A stretch of DNA of 14,409 nt. Source: Candidatus Cloacimonadota bacterium. Its GTDB lineage: Bacteria; Cloacimonadota; Cloacimonadia; Cloacimonadales; Cloacimonadaceae. Positions 1-6,670 of this stretch are shown piece after piece. The position numbers and the translations under genes are program-made. Positions within the stretch are counted from its first letter, which is position 1; every line of letters begins with the position of its first letter. The notes below the pieces were generated by a model. The model searched no databases. It saw only the letters and a list, made by a program, of their open reading frames with translations, and had not been told where the DNA came from. The stretch covers positions 1 to 14,409 of the forward strand of contig JAQUJJ010000094.1 in assembly GCA_028681035.1 (NCBI GenBank). Direction: 5' to 3'.

Positions 1-191
1 CAAATATTCTTGCAGGTTTGGGATTTAATTTTAGCGGTAATCTCAAGTTCCGATAGCGGACGATCCAAAGCCAAAGGCTTGTTCATGCGCAGTTTAGCTG
101 GAATAGCTGCAATCAATTCGTCAAAATCTTTCGCAGCAATACGATCCAGAATTTCGCGCCTATCTCTATCTGTATTAGAAATATAGGGCAT
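1..191 (-). CDS. gcvPA: Glycine dehydrogenase (decarboxylating) subunit 1, N-terminal part, cut by the window start
   Basis: Reading the minus strand from 191 gives an open frame of 63 codons to the window edge, beginning MPYISNTDRDRREILDRIAA and continuing with a DELIAAIPAKLR-MNKPLALDRPLSE segment. This is the typical opening of the alpha subunit of two-subunit glycine dehydrogenase (P-protein): MPYI-NT, then an IP-x3-R stretch and a PL-LSE motif. The P-protein is the PLP-dependent decarboxylase of the glycine cleavage system; the PLP lysine is in the other subunit, which is not in this window. Two ATGs are adjacent (194-192 and 191-189). AGGAG lies 2 nt from the first and 5 nt from the second, and homologues start MPYI, so 191 is chosen. 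Family call from recognition, not a search. Confidence 0.85.
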   Translation of the reverse strand, partial: MPYISNTDRDRREILDRIAAKDFDELIAAIPAKLRMNKPLALDRPLSELEITAKIKSQTCKNI

Positions 192-201
192 CATCACTCC
201 T

Positions 202-220
202 TTTGTATCTAGCATACAAA
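202..220. promoter_or_regulatory. 19-bp palindrome upstream of gcvPA
   Basis: Seven-base arms TTTGTAT (202-208) and ATACAAA (214-220) are perfect inverted repeats around a 5-nt centre. On the minus strand the downstream arm runs straight into the AAGGAG ribosome binding site of gcvPA. It could be an operator or a small RNA hairpin next to the Shine-Dalgarno. Which protein binds, if any, is unknown. Confidence 0.4.
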
Positions 221-291
221 TAATAGTTTTTTACAATTCTATTTCTCCCGCTGTTTATGTCAATGGATTTCATGACCACCCTTGCTTGAAC

Positions 292-368
292 TGCCCACTC
301 ATTGCCCACCCAATGCCCTTGAGGTGTGCAATGAGTGGGCAATGATAGGGCAATAGCAGCAAGGAAAC
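292..368. repeat. 11-bp-phased repeat array with a 14-bp inverted repeat (element A)
   Basis: From 292 the sequence divides into 11-mers: TGCCCACTCAT, TGCCCACCCAA, TGCCCTTGAGG, TGTGCAATGAG, TGGGCAATGAT, AGGGCAATAGC, then AGCAAGGAAAC. The first three carry TGCCC and the next three carry GCAAT, the opposite orientation of the same word (ATTGCCC). As a result 292-305 and 328-341 form a perfect 14-bp inverted repeat with a 22-nt loop. It lies between the ATPase stop and the gcvPA start, both on the minus strand, with no gene inside. Function unknown. Confidence 0.7.
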
Positions 369-376
369 AGTTGACA
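359..376 (+). repeat. 18-bp block shared with 1722-1739, ending in TTGACA
   Basis: GCAAGGAAACAGTTGACA here matches 1722-1739 at 17 of 18 positions. It ends in a perfect -35-like hexamer, but no plus-strand gene follows (the next gene, on the minus strand, ends at 409), and no good -10 lies 16-18 nt away. It is recorded as a dispersed repeat block rather than a proven promoter. Confidence 0.45.
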
Positions 377-408
377 GACAGATATCTATTTCAGTTTTGA
401 GTGCGAGA

Positions 409-1536
409 TTACATGATAAAATCTTGGTGATTGTCTGTGTTTATCACCGAGAACAGCCCCTTGGGATATGCCTCTGCAAATTTTGGAGGTATTTTCACCT
501 GTGCAGTTTTCCATTTAAACTCGTAGGCAAAGAGCTTACCTTCTCTTTCCTCAATAAGGTCTATCTCTTGTTGGGACCAGGTTCGCCAGAAGTACTGATT
601 TGCATATATGTTATTGTAACTACGTTTCTTAATCCGTTCAACTATCAGGAAATTCTCCCATAACAAACCAATATCATCCCTTAGCTCCAGCGGATTGAAA
701 TTGGCTATCAGGGCATTCCGAATCCCATTATCATAAAAATAGTACTTTGCTTTGGAAGTGATCTCATTGCGCAAGTTTCTACTAAAGCCGCTGAGCTTGA
801 TAATTATATGCGTTTTCTCGAATAAATCCAGGTATCTGGAGATTGTCTTGTTATCCAAACCAAGTTTATTGGAAAGTTCATTGTATGAAACTTCCTGCCC
901 AACCTGAAATGACAGCATCCTAAGCAAATTGATTACTGGTTGTGCGGATTTCACTTTGTCCATCTCGAGGATATCCTTCAACAAATATGAAGATGTAATC
1001 TCCATTAACAGCTCGGCTTTGGCTTGTTTAGAAACAGAGGTAACCACTTCAGGATAAAGACCATAAACCAAGAAATCAGGAAGCATGGTATTTAGTTCGT
1101 AGCGATTATAATATTCAAGTAATTCACCCAACCAAATTGGGTACAACATAAGCGTGTTTTTCCTGCCTGTTAGTGGCTCTCCAACCTGTCCCGCAAGCTC
1201 AAATGAAGAAGAACCAGTAGCAATAATCTGCAGCTCTGGTCGATTATCGACAAGCATCTTCAAGGCGAAACCGATATTGGGAATCCGCTGCGCCTCGTCT
1301 ATTATAAGCAGTTGATAACCTTCAAACATACCCAGAATCAGGCTCTGATTTTGCGAACCAAGCTGTTCCCGCACAATAATATTATCCCCGTTCAGCATGA
1401 TTTTTTTACCCGCAAAGCTATCATAATATTTGCTTACGATAGTGGTTTTTCCCACCTGACGCGGTCCAAATACGATCAAAACCTTTCCCTTCTGTAAGTG
1501 ATCCTTAATGTTTGAATATACTCTGTTGATGAACAT
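409..1536 (-). CDS. DUF4143-type AAA ATPase with winged helix and PD-(D/E)XK-like C-terminus
   Basis: A 375-aa protein of the widespread 'ATP-binding protein, DUF4143' family. Residues 24-32 are a P-loop (GPRQVGKTT) and 76-81 a Walker B strand ending D80-E81. A sensor-like ATGSSSFEL sits at 106-114, a helix-turn-helix-like segment at about 217-242, and a C-terminal block with E324-I-D326 then E339-F-K341, which resembles the nuclease-like fold of DUF4143. The reading frame extends upstream to an ATG at 1599, but 1536 is preferred. It has AGGAG 9 nt upstream and begins MFINRV, as relatives do, and the extra 21 codons would run through an operator-like palindrome and start at about the predicted transcription start. 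The gene stands alone. These genes are often horizontally mobile and their role is poorly known; no toxin or antitoxin partner is visible here. Confidence 0.85.
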   Translation of the reverse strand: MFINRVYSNIKDHLQKGKVLIVFGPRQVGKTTIVSKYYDSFAGKKIMLNGDNIIVREQLGSQNQSLILGMFEGYQLLIIDEAQRIPNIGFALKMLVDNRPELQIIATGSSSFELAGQVGEPLTGRKNTLMLYPIWLGELLEYYNRYELNTMLPDFLVYGLYPEVVTSVSKQAKAELLMEITSSYLLKDILEMDKVKSAQPVINLLRMLSFQVGQEVSYNELSNKLGLDNKTISRYLDLFEKTHIIIKLSGFSRNLRNEITSKAKYYFYDNGIRNALIANFNPLELRDDIGLLWENFLIVERIKKRSYNNIYANQYFWRTWSQQEIDLIEEREGKLFAYEFKWKTAQVKIPPKFAEAYPKGLFSVINTDNHQDFIM

Positions 1537-1558
1537 ATAGCTTTGCTCCTTTTGGTAG

Positions 1559-1623
1559 TACTCCCTAAAATAGTAGTATTTTGTGGAGTGCGACTCCATA
1601 TAATTGCATTATTTTAGGGAGTA
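1559..1623. promoter_or_regulatory. 65-bp palindrome over the ATPase promoter
   Basis: Outer arms TACTCCCTAAAATA (1559-1572) and TATTTTAGGGAGTA (1610-1623) are perfect 14-bp inverted repeats. An inner pair, TGGAGT (1584-1589) and ACTCCA (1593-1598), is also perfect, and both pairs share one centre at base 1591. Several positions between them pair as well (1578-1580 with 1602-1604). The right outer arm falls between and over the -35 and -10 boxes of the candidate ATPase promoter; the left arm lies in the 5' leader. This is a classic operator geometry and suggests repression, perhaps by the ATPase itself. The regulator is inference. Confidence 0.6.
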
Positions 1624-1635
1624 TAAAATAGTCAA
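1608..1635 (-). promoter_or_regulatory. Candidate sigma-70 promoter of the ATPase gene
   Basis: On the minus strand TTGACT (1635-1630) and AATAAT (1613-1608) are each one mismatch from consensus, with a 16-nt spacer. The predicted start is near 1601, giving a leader of about 65 nt before the ATG at 1536. This agrees with using the inner start codon. Confidence 0.55.
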
Positions 1636-1721
1636 GAAGAATCCAAGCGTCGCTAAAACTTGGCATTCAATCAGAATTTTGGGTGAGACTTTGTAGCTAC
1701 AGAAATAATGGAGAATGCTAG

Positions 1722-1761
1722 GCAAGGAATCAGTTGACAAGTTAATGGCATTCTGTACTTT
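1722..1761 (+). promoter_or_regulatory. Candidate promoter for the FMN-barrel protein gene
   Basis: TTGACA at 1734-1739 is followed after 16 nt by TACTTT (1756-1761), a weak -10. The start codon at 1795 is about 33 nt downstream. The 18 bases 1722-1739 repeat the block at 359-376 with one mismatch, so the -35 may have been carried in on a dispersed repeat. Confidence 0.4.
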
Positions 1762-1794
1762 ATCAATCAGCATGGCTTATACAGAGGAGACGAG

Positions 1795-2205
1795 ATGAAA
1801 GAAAAGATATTATCCAAGCTGAAAAAGCTGCAAGCAGTACAGCTTGCCACCTGCGAAGGGGATCAACCGCGCCTGCGTCCCATGACCTTAATCGTGAAAG
1901 ATGGACGGTTTTTCTTTGCTACTGGCAACACTGACAATAAAACCAAGCAAATGGAAAATAACTGCAAAGCGGAATTTTGTCTGCTTATCCCCGCCAGCGA
2001 TAGCACAGGTTATCTGCGTGGAACTGGAAAAATGCAGAAAGTGGAAAATCAGGCTACCCGCAAAGAAGTGGCGGACTGGGCAGAGTTTATCTACAGCTAC
2101 TGGAAAGAAGCCAGCGATCCGGATTATTGCCTGTTCGAGCTGGAGTTGCAGCAAATGCGGCACATGGAACCCGGTGAGATGGCAGAAACATTTATTGAAT
2201 GGTAG
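1795..2205 (+). CDS. Pyridoxamine 5'-phosphate oxidase-like FMN-binding protein
   Basis: A 136-aa protein with the split-barrel FMN-binding pattern of small PNPOx-like proteins (general stress protein 26 type): an N-terminal helix, then LATCEGDQPRLRPMTLIVKD, where the R-x-RPM segment is the usual strand contacting flavin phosphate. FFATGNTDNKTKQM follows, then AEFCLLIPA and a GYLRGTGKMQKV hairpin, which is the standard order. The C-terminus is acidic and ends ETFIEW. At this length it is a single-domain member; such proteins bind FMN or F420/haem-like cofactors, and the substrate is not predictable. GAGGAG at 1784-1789 with 5 nt spacing supports the ATG at 1795. The gene is monocistronic, with repeat-filled DNA downstream and no clear terminator. 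Confidence 0.85.
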   Translation: MKEKILSKLKKLQAVQLATCEGDQPRLRPMTLIVKDGRFFFATGNTDNKTKQMENNCKAEFCLLIPASDSTGYLRGTGKMQKVENQATRKEVADWAEFIYSYWKEASDPDYCLFELELQQMRHMEPGEMAETFIEW

Positions 2206-2233
2206 TTAAGAGTTAAGATTAAGGTGAACTGCC

Positions 2234-2361
2234 ATATATTTAAGTCTGGAGTCGTTGCTGCCAAACAAAGATTAGCGATAACTATAACTATGGGCAGCAA
2301 GGACTACAGCGGTACTGCCCTGGATAAATACATTTTAACAAAGAGCAAAAGAGTCAAAGAG
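2234..2361. repeat. ~125-bp interspersed repeat, copy 1
   Basis: Matches 2431-2553 with about eight substitutions and one 5-nt insertion here (2317-2321 region). It contains an imperfect stem: AGTC-G-TTGCTGCC (2250-2262) pairs with GGCAGCAA-G-GACT (2293-2305), one internal mismatch, enclosing an AT-rich loop. Most substitutions between the copies fall outside the stem, as if the fold or palindrome is maintained. The 3' end is a purine-rich tract. Confidence 0.75.
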
Positions 2362-2430
2362 AAAACATGGAAGACAAAACCATCTTTCGGTGTGTTCGGT
2401 GTTCTTAGATGGTAGATATGATATTTGAGA

Positions 2431-2553
2431 ATATGTTTAAGCCTGGAGTCGTTGCTGCCAGACAAAGATTAGCGGTAATTATATCTATGGGCAGCAAGGA
2501 CTACAGCGGTACTGGATAAATACACTTTAACAAAGAGTAAAAGAGTCAAAGAG
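2431..2553. repeat. ~125-bp interspersed repeat, copy 2
   Basis: Second copy of the element at 2234-2361, in the same orientation and 197 bp downstream. It keeps both stem arms (TTGCTGCC and GGCAGCAA) and the 3' purine tract but lacks the five-base insertion of copy 1. There are no coding features and no obvious target-site duplication. Confidence 0.75.
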
Positions 2554-2562
2554 TAAAAGAGA
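2527..2562. repeat. Purine-rich dispersed repeat (AACAAAGAGTAAAAGAG type)
   Basis: One of five occurrences in the window. The others start near 2335, 2737, 2791 and 14246. The core is TTAACAAAGAGTAAAAGAG, with AAGAG-type units repeated for 20-36 nt. Here the unit is iterated (AAAGAGTAAAAGAG, then TCAAAGAGTAAAAGAG). Confidence 0.65.
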
Positions 2563-2602
2563 ATATGAGCTGTCCTGAAAATAATGGAAAATGCCATCAC
2601 CT

Positions 2603-2704
2603 AATAGCCCGTAGGGCGACATCCGATAGCGACGGGTTCGGAGTGCCGCAGGCACGAAGACCCTCGTATAAATCCAAACCAATATAAGCCCCAAAGGGCG
2701 ACAT
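2603..2704. repeat. Hairpin cassette with duplicated GCCC-GGGCGACAT motif
   Basis: AATAGCCCGTAGGGCGACAT (2603-2622) recurs as a variant at 2685-2704, each with a small GCCC/GGGC stem. Between them lies a nested hairpin at 2634-2663: inner stem GTGCC (2643-2647) and GGCAC (2651-2655), then TCG/CGA, then GGG (2634-2636) and CCC (2661-2663). It looks like a REP-type palindromic unit. No gene is inside. Confidence 0.55.
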
Positions 2705-2736
2705 ATTGCGAAACACAGCAAGGTAAAACAGAAAAG

Positions 2737-2828
2737 ATAACAAAGAGTAAAAGAGCAAAGAGAATAGTTAACATACAGTTAAACAGTGATGTTAACAAAG
2801 AACAAAGAGTAAAAGAGCAAAGAGAAAA
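2737..2828. repeat. Two further purine-rich repeat copies
   Basis: ATAACAAAGAGTAAAAGAGC at 2737-2756 and GTTAACAAAGAACAAAGAGT at 2791-2810, each followed by a run of AAAGAG units. They sit immediately upstream of the transglutaminase-like gene, so its leader is A/G-rich and has no strong ribosome binding site. Confidence 0.6.
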
Positions 2829-2893
2829 CTGCCAGTGATTTACTTCTCGCCCTCCCGACCTTCAGACATAGTAACAAATAAAGAGAAAATGAA

Positions 2894-5398
2894 ATGAAAA
2901 AATGCTTAACGACCTTAGTGCTAATACTTGCGATTGGTATGCTTGCTGCGCTGCCAACCGAGCTTACTAAAAAAGGCAATCCCAAGCTTTACAAACAGCT
3001 TTACACTTTGGCAAAGGCAAATGTTAAATCCTTGCCTAAAGCCCCTAAAAAGGAATATAGCAAGCTGCTAAAAAGCAAGCCCGATATTCTGATGGCATAT
3101 CTGCTTGCCTACGAAAGCTCTGCCAGCCTATGTATTGCAAGTCCCGCCAGTGTGAAAAGCAATTACGATGCCATTGCCAAGCTGCTCGATAAAGAAGGCT
3201 TGCACTATTCTCCCGAGTTTTTCCTCTCATATATTGCCAAACAAAGCGTGTCCGACGAGCCTGTTACACCCTATAGACAGGCGATGCTGGATGATGGCTT
3301 GATGAAAGTGGTTAATGAGACGAATGCAGACTTGGATAGATACCGTGCCACTGCCCTGTGGTGCGTATCCCGCTTGCAATTTCAGCAGACTTCCGGCAGA
3401 GATCAAAGCCCCTTGGATATTACGCAAAGGTCACTAATAGGACGCTGTGAAGAAATGCAAATCCTGTTTGTGGCAGCCGCTAGAACCGTTGGCTTGCCCT
3501 CGCGTCCCGCCTCCACACCCTGGTGGGCACATATGGATAACAACCATGCTTGGGCGGAAGTGTTTCTGGATGGTGCATGGCACTATACCGGCGATATGGA
3601 TGCGGCATGGTTTCCAGACCAAACTTGGTTTAGTGCTCTGATAGATAAAACTGTGCTAATCCTTGCTGATGGCAGCCTGGCATCGGAAAATGATGAAATC
3701 CTTGTAAAGGGGAAATACGACACCTCTATCAATTCCACCCGCAACTACGCCAAAGACAGAAGCAGACTGATAAAAGTGCATGTTGCCGATTCACTTGGCA
3801 AACCAATAAGTGATGCTAGCGTTATCCCCATGGTGTTCAATTGGGGTTCACTACGGGCTTTAACGTTACTAAGCACAGACAAGAATGGTGATTTGCGGTT
3901 CACTGCAGGGAGAGGTGCTTTTTACCTGTCCTTTTATGCAAAGGGGCAAAAAGCTTTGGAATTTGTGCCTTCCGGCAGTGAGGTCAGCAAAGAGGTGAAG
4001 GTGGTACTTAAAGCTGATGAGTTTTACGGCGGTTGGGCTTATATGGAGTATCCAGCGAATTCCATGCAGTGGGGTAATCAGCCGGAAACATACCGTGAAG
4101 AGGTGCAGAAAGAAAAGCAACTGTGGCAGGATAAAGTGAATATCTTCACGAGTGAAGCGAGCAGCCCAAACGCTTATGCAGATAGCCTTACTTACGAAGT
4201 GGCAAAGGCTTGCAGGGGAAACAACCCCGCCTTTTGGGCTTTCGTGAATAAGCTTGCCAAGCCGCTTGATTCTAGTTTTTTGGAATACCTGCTGTTAGAT
4301 GACCCCAAGTTCTTGTGGCAGGCGTCTGCTGCACAGTTTGAAGCGATGTATAATAATTGGGATTGGCTGCATCAAAACGGGATTAGCGAAGAGGAATTGC
4401 TTAGCCTATACTCACCGAGTGTGTTTTATGAGGAACTTCCCAAGCCTTTTACCGATTCCGAAGGCAAAGCTCAGTTCTATCCCGAAACTATCCGCTACTC
4501 CGAACCTAACAGCCGGGAAGGTGTCATCAACATCCTCTCCAAATTGAAACTGAAATATAAGATAGATGCCCAAAAGGCACTCAGTGGCTTGCTTACCTTC
4601 GATATTGCCTATGCACAAAAGTACCTCACGTCTGTTCAATACCGCATTCTTGCCTGTAGCGTCCTGCGCGCCAATGGTTTGCCGACAGAGTTCTCACGCA
4701 TACCAGATTTGATTTCTGTATATGTGAATGATGACTGGCAGTACCTAAACGTGCGCAAATTAGCTTGGGATGATAGAAGCGAAGACACTGAACCTCAGAC
4801 CTATACGCTTAGCCTCCAGATTAACGATGAGAATGGCGTTCCTATAAAAGTAAGCGAAGAGCAGCTTAATCTTTGCAGATATGTGGATGGCATGTTTTAC
4901 CCCCTCAACAACCGCTTTGAATATATCGGCGAAGGCTTGCACCGTGGCGTATTCCCCGTGGCAGATGCCTATTTGCAGTTTGGATTCAGGGCGTCCGATA
5001 GCCTCACCCGGTTTTATTACTCCCCGCTGAATGCCACTGCCAACGATTCGCTTTACATCAAACTAAGCGCAACAGCTTATCCACGTAAGTGGGGTGCAGC
5101 CGAAGAAGATATCCTAAGCCTGTTCGACGAAACAACCCTGAACAGAGAGAGTATTATTCTGCTAGGCAGCTACGATCAGGAAAACTGCGTGCGCCTTGCC
5201 GATAAGCTGAAAGAAACAGAGAAGAGCTTCCTTTGGGTGGGCTATTACGAAGCCAAGGGCGTGGCAAACTATGTGGTTAACCCCGCTTGGCAGCAAATGG
5301 TGCGGGAAAATAACCGCAACTCTCTGCGCAGCATAACCCTAATTAAGAAGGACGGGAAGTGGGAGATGTTCGAAGGCTTGTGGGATAAGCTGCCCTGA
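2894..5398 (+). CDS. Exported transglutaminase-like superfamily protein
   Basis: An 834-aa protein. Residues 1-19 form a Sec signal peptide (KK, then a hydrophobic run ending LAA). A transglutaminase core occupies about 145-250, with C185 in GRCEEMQILF, H218 in NNHAWAEVF and D234 or D236 in TGDMD, which is the Cys-His-Asp order of the superfamily (transglutaminase, protease or deglycosylase chemistry). A carboxypeptidase-regulatory-like beta-sandwich follows at about 292-375. Residues 575-625 resemble the core again (QYRILACSVLRANGLPTEF), but serine stands where the nucleophile should be. Another beta domain lies near 637-720, and the C-terminus has a thioredoxin-like flavour. Periplasmic or surface location is expected. 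The start has only a weak AAGAGA ahead of it, inside repeat DNA. It ends 9 bp from the convergent glycosyltransferase gene. The substrate is unknown. Confidence 0.82.
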   Translation: MKKCLTTLVLILAIGMLAALPTELTKKGNPKLYKQLYTLAKANVKSLPKAPKKEYSKLLKSKPDILMAYLLAYESSASLCIASPASVKSNYDAIAKLLDKEGLHYSPEFFLSYIAKQSVSDEPVTPYRQAMLDDGLMKVVNETNADLDRYRATALWCVSRLQFQQTSGRDQSPLDITQRSLIGRCEEMQILFVAAARTVGLPSRPASTPWWAHMDNNHAWAEVFLDGAWHYTGDMDAAWFPDQTWFSALIDKTVLILADGSLASENDEILVKGKYDTSINSTRNYAKDRSRLIKVHVADSLGKPISDASVIPMVFNWGSLRALTLLSTDKNGDLRFTAGRGAFYLSFYAKGQKALEFVPSGSEVSKEVKVVLKADEFYGGWAYMEYPANSMQWGNQPETYREEVQKEKQLWQDKVNIFTSEASSPNAYADSLTYEVAKACRGNNPAFWAFVNKLAKPLDSSFLEYLLLDDPKFLWQASAAQFEAMYNNWDWLHQNGISEEELLSLYSPSVFYEELPKPFTDSEGKAQFYPETIRYSEPNSREGVINILSKLKLKYKIDAQKALSGLLTFDIAYAQKYLTSVQYRILACSVLRANGLPTEFSRIPDLISVYVNDDWQYLNVRKLAWDDRSEDTEPQTYTLSLQINDENGVPIKVSEEQLNLCRYVDGMFYPLNNRFEYIGEGLHRGVFPVADAYLQFGFRASDSLTRFYYSPLNATANDSLYIKLSATAYPRKWGAAEEDILSLFDETTLNRESIILLGSYDQENCVRLADKLKETEKSFLWVGYYEAKGVANYVVNPAWQQMVRENNRNSLRSITLIKKDGKWEMFEGLWDKLP

Positions 5399-5407
5399 GA
5401 AGGTTAA

Positions 5408-6670
5408 CTAACTTTTGAGAAAGTGATACAAAGCCCCTACCTGTGCTTTGCGGGAGTATTTAGCGGCTGCATAGCTGAATGTGGGTTCTGTGTAACGTGC
5501 ATCAAGCAGCCGTATGATACAAGCCTTGATACTGCTAACCGATTCCATGGCACAGATATAGCTCTGTCCGCTCTCGGCTAACAGCTCTGCTGCTTCTCCC
5601 GTTGATGGAACCAGTGCTAGAATGGGCTTGCCTATCCGCAGATATTCAAACACTTTACTGGTGAGGGTGCCATAGGGACTGCTACTGTTGATCACCAAGA
5701 TAAGCGCATCGGACTCTGCCATATGCTGCAGAGCCTCTTTGTGATTTAGCGAAGCGGTAATAGTAATCATGTCCTTTATGCCGCTATGCTCCACGTCTTG
5801 TTGTGTTTCGATATTATAGTTTCCGAACAGCTTAACTTGGGTATTCATTGGCAACAGCTTAGCCTCTGCAAGCTCTTTTAAAGCAGTGTAGAAACATTTC
5901 AGACTCCGCCTTGCATATAACGCACCGAAGTAACTAAGCACAAAGCCCTTACTCCTCGGAGCAAGAAGAGGTAAATCGGTGTAATCTTCCTCATCATGTC
6001 CGTTGTACATGGTAAGCATCTTGTTGGTTAAATCGTCTCCAAAGGCAGTGCTGAGGTCTTTTCCAATCCCTTTGGTGGCAGTTATTATCCACTTTGCATC
6101 ACACAGGATGCGTTTCTCCCAGTATCGGGCAAACGCATGCTGCATTGCAGACCCATGTAAATCATAGTCGCTAAGCAGAGTCCAATAATCTCGCATCTCC
6201 GCTGCATAGGGAATCTTGTGTCGTTTTCCCAGCCACCATGCGGCAATAGCAGAAGAGAATGGACCGCAGGATACATATATCAAATCATAGTTTCCACTGT
6301 TCAAAGCTCTATTTCCCGCTGCTATCAAAGGAGGCAACCATCCTACCTTATCATCCAGCGGATACATTCTGCGGATAAGCAGTTTCAATCGCTCTGGAGT
6401 ATTCTTATATAGAGTCTGTGACGTAGCTGGACGTTTCCCCAAAAGTCTCTTCATCAATGCCATGGGGTCGTATGATGCCGTGCGGATAATGGAGTGCTCT
6501 TTGGTTTCGCTTTGCAGGCTGTTATCCAAGTAATTGTATTCTATTTCCTTTACAGTAAGCACATCTATCTTGCAGCCCAGCTCACTAAGGTATTTAATCG
6601 TCTTAACGTTGCGCAGGGATGCCGGTCCCCCCAAAGGAGGATAGAAATAGCTGATATAGAGGATGTTCAT
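5408..6670 (-). CDS. GT-B fold glycosyltransferase (GT4-like)
   Basis: A 420-aa protein with the GT-B two-Rossmann layout. The N-terminal half opens NILYISYFYPPLGGPASLRN, the glycine-rich loop seen in GT4 enzymes acting on nucleotide sugars. A middle segment (DLIYVSCGPFSSAIAAWWLG) follows. The C-terminal half starts at about 242 (KGFVLSYFGALYARRSL) and carries the donor-binding region TSKVFEYLRIGKPILAL (337-353), with E342 as a likely member of the E-x7-E pair and a second glutamate at 359 or 362. The frame is open 18 codons further upstream, but MNILYISYF is the family-like start. It overlaps the preceding gene's TGA as ATGA, so translational coupling replaces a good ribosome binding site. 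No transmembrane segment is seen. It probably adds a sugar to a surface glycan; donor and acceptor are unknown. Confidence 0.85.
   Translation of the reverse strand: MNILYISYFYPPLGGPASLRNVKTIKYLSELGCKIDVLTVKEIEYNYLDNSLQSETKEHSIIRTASYDPMALMKRLLGKRPATSQTLYKNTPERLKLLIRRMYPLDDKVGWLPPLIAAGNRALNSGNYDLIYVSCGPFSSAIAAWWLGKRHKIPYAAEMRDYWTLLSDYDLHGSAMQHAFARYWEKRILCDAKWIITATKGIGKDLSTAFGDDLTNKMLTMYNGHDEEDYTDLPLLAPRSKGFVLSYFGALYARRSLKCFYTALKELAEAKLLPMNTQVKLFGNYNIETQQDVEHSGIKDMITITASLNHKEALQHMAESDALILVINSSSPYGTLTSKVFEYLRIGKPILALVPSTGEAAELLAESGQSYICAMESVSSIKACIIRLLDARYTEPTFSYAAAKYSRKAQVGALYHFLKS

Larger units (their letters stand above)
2206..2893. other. 688-bp gene-free region filled with repeats
   Basis: Between the FMN-barrel gene and the transglutaminase-like gene I see no convincing gene. 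The stretch holds two copies of a ~125-bp repeat (2234-2361, 2431-2553), a hairpin cassette (2603-2704) and four copies of an AACAAAGAGTAAAAGAG-like purine repeat. A 63-codon frame at 2224-2415 runs through the first repeat copy and is not conserved in the second, so it is not called. Confidence 0.6.

Noticed and set aside
292..368. CRISPR array
   Set aside because: The units are only 11 bp with no spacers between them, and no cas genes are present.
397..663. 88-codon plus-strand frame
   Set aside because: Antisense shadow of the DUF4143 ATPase gene; no ribosome binding site or domain.
409..1536. Toxin-antitoxin or defence island around the DUF4143 ATPase
   Set aside because: No partner gene on either side; neighbours are gcvPA and an FMN-barrel protein, so a defence role is not supported here.
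2224..2415. 63-codon frame downstream of the FMN-barrel gene
   Set aside because: Composed of repeat copy 1; the second copy does not keep the frame (5-nt indel), so it is not protein-coding.
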